A stretch of 64,000 nt of DNA from the NCBI GenBank assembly GCA_017624855.1, contig JAGAMF010000005.1, positions 372,001 to 436,000 on the forward strand. The letters run 5' to 3'. Made by a program: the position numbers and the translations under genes. The first letter of the stretch is position 1. Every line of letters begins with the position of its first letter. Source of the DNA: Lachnospiraceae bacterium. Its GTDB lineage: Bacteria > Bacillota > Clostridia > Lachnospirales > Lachnospiraceae. This document shows, in pieces, positions 59,817-64,000 of this stretch. The notes under the pieces are model-generated. The model made no database searches. It worked only from the letters and a program-made list of their open reading frames with translations, and was not told the DNA's origin.

Positions 59817-61373
59817 ATGAAAGAGAAGTATATTAAAGCAAAACCTAATATTGAAAAAGTTGGAAATATTTTATTACAGGTTGTATACGCTGTGCTTTTA
59901 GCATATGTCATTATCAATATTTCGGATTCATCTCAGGAAATGTATCAGACGTGGAAAGATGTGGAAGCCTCCAAAGCGCTGGCGGTATTTGCAATATTTA
60001 TGTGTCTTGTACAGCGGGTGAAATTACTTAACTGGCAAACGATTGTTTATTCTGTAATATACTGGCCCTTGGGAGTTTGGTTTTTGAAAACACATATGTA
60101 TGGAGAAACCTTAGAGATGGTTTACGAAAATCGTGTATGGTTTTACTGGATTCTCGGATTGGTGATTGTGGATATGCTGGTATATCGTAAGGTAAATAAG
60201 CTTGTGGATTTTAAGCAGAGTGCGTTGCTTGTTTATCTTGCCATGGCAATTTTTATGCTGACATTTAGGCACGAAAGAGGGGATCCGTTGGCATTGGTTT
60301 TGCCTATGTTTGTTTTCTATATGATTCCTATATCGAAAGCAGAATGGGCGAAAATTCAGAATGCTTTTTGCAACGGATGGTTGATTGCTTTTATTATTAT
60401 TGTATATCGTTCTTTTACATTGAATCCGTACGATAGCGATCGTTGGTATGGAAGTTTCTTGAACATAGGTGCGTTCAGTATGTTTTTGGGTTGCGTATTT
60501 GCTGTGGCTTTTTTCAGGATTCTTCAAAGTAAAGAAAAGTATGGCAGAAAGAGCATTGCTTATGTGGCAAGTTGGATTTGGCTTTTAGTAACAACAGCGA
60601 TTATGTTGTTGGTTAATACCAGAACAATGTGGCTTGGTGTTGCATGTATGATTACAGTTTATGTTGTTTTTGCAGGAAAAAAGAAAACGGCGAAAGAATT
60701 GTGGACAAGAGTGGGGCACATTGCTGTTGTGTTGGTAATTCTGCTTATTGTTGGTCTTGTTGCTATGAAGATTGCATCGGAAATGGATGTAGAAAAGCTA
60801 AGAGATACCATTACTAACAGGTATTTGCGGGCACCGATAGAATATTTCATCTTATCAGCAAGCGGCATTGCTCAAAGAGTTAGTGAGCAGATGACGCCGA
60901 TTAATACTGTATGGGATAATATTTATATCTTTTTAAATGAGTTTTCATCTTGGCGAGTGGCGATTTGGTGTAAGTTTGCAGAGTTCTTCTCCTTTACAGG
61001 AAATCCTTCAGCAGGTATGGATGTAAACGGTTATCTTGCAACCAATGCTCATAATCAGTATGTGCAGGTGGTGTACGAATATGGCTTCCTCGGCGGTGGT
61101 TGCTGGTTTTTATGGATGATATATATCACAGTAAAAGGAATCAAAGATTATTTTAAGTCTTGGAAGAGTGAACAGATATTGATTGTGCTTTGGATGTTTA
61201 CATTGTTTGGAATGTTTTGGGGAGAAATGGCCAATTTCTTCTATCCGGAAATGTATGCAACATTAATTCTTTTTTATCCGCAGATTGTTCGGATCAAAGA
61301 AGAATCTGAAAAAGGCAGAAAACTTTGTTTTGGATTAAATTTATCTAAGAAAAAGGAAGAACAATCAGAATAA
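59817..61373 (+). CDS. O-antigen ligase-like membrane protein (Wzy_C type)
   Basis: A 518-residue polytopic protein with about twelve segments. TRTMWLGVACMITVYVVF corresponds to the conserved R-T motif before a membrane segment in the Wzy_C fold, and a large outside loop (about 325-410) ends with NGYLATNAHNQYVQVVYEYG, the H(N)xY element typical of O-antigen ligases and polymerases. It would attach the finished glycan to its acceptor or polymerise it. Since EpsG is also present, ligation is slightly favoured. It is 14 bases after the preceding gene and 13 before the pglF-like gene. Confidence 0.87.
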   Translation: MKEKYIKAKPNIEKVGNILLQVVYAVLLAYVIINISDSSQEMYQTWKDVEASKALAVFAIFMCLVQRVKLLNWQTIVYSVIYWPLGVWFLKTHMYGETLEMVYENRVWFYWILGLVIVDMLVYRKVNKLVDFKQSALLVYLAMAIFMLTFRHERGDPLALVLPMFVFYMIPISKAEWAKIQNAFCNGWLIAFIIIVYRSFTLNPYDSDRWYGSFLNIGAFSMFLGCVFAVAFFRILQSKEKYGRKSIAYVASWIWLLVTTAIMLLVNTRTMWLGVACMITVYVVFAGKKKTAKELWTRVGHIAVVLVILLIVGLVAMKIASEMDVEKLRDTITNRYLRAPIEYFILSASGIAQRVSEQMTPINTVWDNIYIFLNEFSSWRVAIWCKFAEFFSFTGNPSAGMDVNGYLATNAHNQYVQVVYEYGFLGGGCWFLWMIYITVKGIKDYFKSWKSEQILIVLWMFTLFGMFWGEMANFFYPEMYATLILFYPQIVRIKEESEKGRKLCFGLNLSKKKEEQSE

Positions 61374-61386
61374 GAAGGACGGCAAA

Positions 61387-63252
61387 ATGAACAAGAAACA
61401 CATATCAGGTGCGATGTTAATTCGAATATTGTTATTGATTCTGTTGGATTGTATATCCGTAGGAATTGCTTCTTTTATGGCAATTTATGTACGCTTTGAC
61501 TTTACTTTTTCCTGGTTGCCGGAAGTATATCTGGAAGCCATTATGCGTATGGTTGGCATCAATATTCTTGTTACATTGATTGTATACTGGTTTTGGAGAT
61601 TATATAAAAGTGTGTGGCGTTATGCCGGTGCAACGGAACTGATTAACATAGCAGGGGCGGTAGTGACCTGCTTTGTTGTCATGTTAATATATTTAAAGGT
61701 ATTTAAGTTTGGCATGCCTCGTTCCTATCCGGTGTTTTATGCATTTTTCCTTTTTGTTATGACGGTGGCAATTCGATTTAGTTATCGTGCATTGCGTATC
61801 GTTAATATGAAAAGAAGAAATATGACTCATGGCGTAGAGCAGAAGCGGTGCATGATTATTGGTGCGGGTTCTGCGGGAAATACCATGATAAAAGAAATCG
61901 AAACAACAGGATATCTTAGTATGAAGGTATGTTGCGTTATTGATGATAACCCCGGGTGCTGGGGAAAAAGACTCCGTGGTGTACCTATTGTAGGCGGTCG
62001 CGAGAGCATACAGGAGGCGGTACAAAGATATGCCATTGATGAAATTGTAATAGCTATTCCTTCCGCAAGCCCCACACAGATTCGTGAAATTGCGGAAATA
62101 TGTAAGGAAACCGGATGCAAGATCAGAACTCTTCCGGCTATTTATCAGTTAATTAACGGTGAAGTAAATGTATCAAAACTTCGTGAAATTGATATCGTGG
62201 ATTTATTGGGAAGAGATCCGGTGAAGGTCAGTTTGGATGAGATTATGGATTATGTCAGCGGAAAGACCGTTATGGTTACCGGGGGCGGTGGTTCCATCGG
62301 TAGTGAACTTTGTCGCCAGATTGCAGCTTACCATCCGAAGAGATTAATTATCGTAGATATCTATGAAAACAATGCCTATGACATTCAGCAGGAATTAAAA
62401 AATAAGTTTCCCGAACTCGATTTAAAAGTGCTGATTGCATCGGTGAGAAATACTTCCAGAATGGATAAGATTTTCCAAGAATTAAAACCTCAGATTGTCT
62501 ATCATGCAGCAGCGCATAAGCATGTTCCGCTGATGGAAGACAGCCCCAATGAGGCGATTAAAAATAATGTTTTTGGCACATATAAAACTGCTATGGCAGC
62601 AGATAAATACGGTGTGGAGAAGTTCGTGTTGATTTCTACCGACAAAGCAGTAAATCCCACCAATATTATGGGAGCTTCCAAGCGAATTTGTGAAATGATT
62701 GTACAGTCTATGAACCGTAAATCCAAGACGGAATTCGTGGCGGTTCGTTTTGGTAATGTACTTGGCAGTAACGGTAGTGTAATTCCACTTTTTAAGCGTC
62801 AAATTGCGCAAGGTGGTCCTGTAACTGTAACCCATCCGGAAATTATCCGATATTTTATGACCATACCGGAAGCGGTATCTCTGGTATTGCAGGCAGGCGC
62901 ATATGCCAAGGGTGGTGAAATCTTTGTTCTGGATATGGGAGAGCCGGTAAAAATTCTGGACCTGGCTAAAAATATGATTCAGTTGTCCGGATATAAAGTT
63001 GGTGAGGATATTGAGATTGTCTTTACCGGTCTTCGACCCGGAGAGAAAATGTACGAAGAGCTTCTCATGAGCGAAGAAGGATTGAAAGAGACAGAGAATA
63101 AGTTGATTCACATCGGTAAGCCTATTGAGTTTGATGAAGAGAACTTCGATGAAGCACTGAAACGATTAAGAAGTGCAGCGGAAGGCGAAGCCGCAGATGT
63201 GCGCAATATTGTAAAAGAAATTGTACCTACTTATCATCCTGAGAATGTGTAG
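61387..63252 (+). CDS. pglF: UDP-GlcNAc 4,6-dehydratase, membrane type (PglF-like)
   Basis: A 621-residue protein of the PglF/CapD/FlaA1-long type. Four N-terminal membrane segments (1-about 115) are followed by a CoA-binding-like Rossmann part (CMIIGAGSAGNTMIKEIETT) and the dehydratase domain with MVTGGGGSIGSELCRQIAA, VYHAAAHKHVPLMEDSPNEA, LISTDKAVNPTNIMGASKR (catalytic Asp/Lys and Met-x3-Lys) and VRFGNVLGSNGSVIPLFKRQ. It makes UDP-4-keto-6-deoxy-GlcNAc. The next gene is a PglE-like aminotransferase, so bacillosamine synthesis is likely. The start at 61387 has AAGGACGG. Confidence 0.92.
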   Translation: MNKKHISGAMLIRILLLILLDCISVGIASFMAIYVRFDFTFSWLPEVYLEAIMRMVGINILVTLIVYWFWRLYKSVWRYAGATELINIAGAVVTCFVVMLIYLKVFKFGMPRSYPVFYAFFLFVMTVAIRFSYRALRIVNMKRRNMTHGVEQKRCMIIGAGSAGNTMIKEIETTGYLSMKVCCVIDDNPGCWGKRLRGVPIVGGRESIQEAVQRYAIDEIVIAIPSASPTQIREIAEICKETGCKIRTLPAIYQLINGEVNVSKLREIDIVDLLGRDPVKVSLDEIMDYVSGKTVMVTGGGGSIGSELCRQIAAYHPKRLIIVDIYENNAYDIQQELKNKFPELDLKVLIASVRNTSRMDKIFQELKPQIVYHAAAHKHVPLMEDSPNEAIKNNVFGTYKTAMAADKYGVEKFVLISTDKAVNPTNIMGASKRICEMIVQSMNRKSKTEFVAVRFGNVLGSNGSVIPLFKRQIAQGGPVTVTHPEIIRYFMTIPEAVSLVLQAGAYAKGGEIFVLDMGEPVKILDLAKNMIQLSGYKVGEDIEIVFTGLRPGEKMYEELLMSEEGLKETENKLIHIGKPIEFDEENFDEALKRLRSAAEGEAADVRNIVKEIVPTYHPENV

Positions 63253-63314
63253 GGAAAATATACGAAGTAATATATGTAAAATTTTGGTAACAATAATGAA
63301 AAGAGGCAAAGGTA

Positions 63315-64000
63315 ATGGGAAAGAAAAGAATTTATTTATCTTGCCCCACCATGCATGGTGAGGAATTACAGTATATACAGGAGGCATTTGATGCCAACTG
63401 GGTAGCGCCTTTAGGACCCCATGTGGATGGATTTGAAAAAGACATGGCGGCTTATACCGGATGCGGACATGCGGCGGCATTAAGTGCGGGTACGGCAGCG
63501 GTTCATCTTGCACTGAAATTAGCGGGGGTGAAGCAGAGGGACAGAGTTTTTTGTTCAAGCCTTACCTTTTCGGCTACATGTAACCCTATTTGCTATGAGA
63601 AAGCAATTCCTGTTTTTATTGATTCGGAACCCGATACATGGAATATGTCTCCGGATGCATTGCGAGAAGCTTTTAAAAAGTATCCCGATACCAAGGTAGT
63701 GGTAGTGGTGAATCTTTACGGCACACCGGCAAAACTGGAAGAATTGCTGGCAATTTGCGAAGAATACGGTGCGGTTTTGATTGAAGATGCAGCGGAATCT
63801 CTTGGTGCAACCGTAAACGGTAAGCAGACGGGTACCTTTGGTGAATTCGGAATTTTCTCTTTTAATGGTAATAAAATTATTACAACTTCCGGCGGTGGTA
63901 TGCTGGTAAGCAATAACGAAGAGAAAATTAAAAAGGCCAGATTTTATGCCACACAGTCCCGTGAGCCGGCAAGACATTATGAACATAAAGAAATCGGTTA
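63315..64000 (+). CDS. pglE: UDP-4-keto-6-deoxy-GlcNAc 4-aminotransferase (PglE-like), cut by window end
   Basis: The first 228 residues of a DegT-family aminotransferase; the rest lies beyond 64000. Agreement with Campylobacter PglE is unusually close: ANWVAPLGPHVDGFEKDMAA, ALSAGTAAVHLALKLAGVKQ, VLIEDAAESLGATVNGKQTG with Asp158, and FSFNGNKIITTSGGGMLVS with PLP lysine Lys187. It should aminate the PglF product to UDP-4-amino-sugar. GAGG with AAAGG lies upstream. An acetyltransferase (PglD) and transferase (PglC) would be expected next and cannot be seen. Confidence 0.93.
   Translation, partial: MGKKRIYLSCPTMHGEELQYIQEAFDANWVAPLGPHVDGFEKDMAAYTGCGHAAALSAGTAAVHLALKLAGVKQRDRVFCSSLTFSATCNPICYEKAIPVFIDSEPDTWNMSPDALREAFKKYPDTKVVVVVNLYGTPAKLEELLAICEEYGAVLIEDAAESLGATVNGKQTGTFGEFGIFSFNGNKIITTSGGGMLVSNNEEKIKKARFYATQSREPARHYEHKEIG

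Noticed and set aside
62482-63111. Reverse-strand open frame of 209 codons inside the pglF-like gene
   Set aside because: It lies wholly within the conserved dehydratase domain coding strand, and its translation has no domain-like pattern; it is a shadow.
1-64000. CRISPR arrays, insertion sequences, prophage or complete tRNA/rRNA genes
   Set aside because: No regularly spaced repeats, transposase or integrase-like proteins, or full cloverleaf sequences were seen; the only tRNA-like trace is the short element at 45677-45712.

Overview
The window reads as a flagellated, low-to-moderate-GC Gram-positive clostridium, most likely a member of the Lachnospiraceae. This rests on several things seen in the sequence: a short flagellin of the type found in Roseburia and its relatives, SigD-type flagellar promoters (TAAA-N16/17-CCGATAt/a), consistent AGGAGG-type ribosome binding sites, a stand-alone Spo0A-type DNA-binding domain, and a polysaccharide locus with EpsG, PglF, PglE and PglK relatives. 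Genus and species cannot be fixed from the sequence alone. No rRNA, intact tRNA, CRISPR array, transposase or phage gene was seen. No gene-free stretch exceeds 300 bases; the longest is the 258-base flagellin leader.

Layout. (A) 1-7365: a visibly AT-richer glycan module (FkbM methyltransferase end, GT2, SPASM/radical SAM/Rossmann protein, pyruvyltransferase-like protein, ATP-grasp enzyme, two DegT-family PLP enzymes). (B) 7403-12505: the flagellar filament block (flaG, fliD, fliS, a FliT/FlgN-like chaperone, a GT11 fucosyltransferase, flagellin), with SigD-type promoters before flaG and flagellin. (C) 12514-16153: two reverse-strand GT2-TPR proteins and a forward CgeB/DUF3880-like glycosyltransferase, good candidates for acting on flagellin. 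(D) 16176-19383: D-lyxose isomerase, an intracellular alpha-amylase, and a reverse-strand lipoprotein. (E) 19481-25312: a third GT2-TPR protein, rmlD, a PAP2-like protein, a large membrane protein, the Spo0A-C protein and a GT2. (F) 25366-31645: a GtrII-like membrane protein and a tightly packed five-gene set (M28-like DUF4910 protein, stand-alone adenylation enzyme, formyltransferase, acyl carrier protein, AAC(3)-like acyltransferase). (G) 31673-61373: a long, entirely forward-strand surface-glycan operon starting at a strong SigA promoter. It holds an initiating sugar-phosphate transferase, a chain-length protein, EpsG, many glycosyltransferases, a PglK-like flippase, three GtrB-type enzymes, several GT-C-like membrane proteins, PseF, WecE, acyl- and acetyltransferases, an SGNH hydrolase and an O-antigen ligase-like protein. 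(H) 61387-64000: PglF-like and PglE-like enzymes, the latter cut by the window end.

How it fits together (inference). PglF and PglE would make a UDP-4-amino sugar on the way to bacillosamine, which the sugar-phosphate transferase may use to start a lipid-linked glycan. Soluble glycosyltransferases extend it, the PglK-like ABC protein flips it, and EpsG or the ligase-like protein polymerises or transfers it. GtrB-type enzymes supply polyprenyl-phosphate sugars to GT-C-like proteins for side branches outside the membrane. The most unusual parts are the adenylation/carrier/formyl/acyl module (F) and the ATP-grasp/radical SAM module (A). Both look suited to decorating amino sugars with amino-acid-like or acyl groups. 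Their placement on both sides of the flagellin block suggests that flagellin and the cell-surface glycan may share these decorations.
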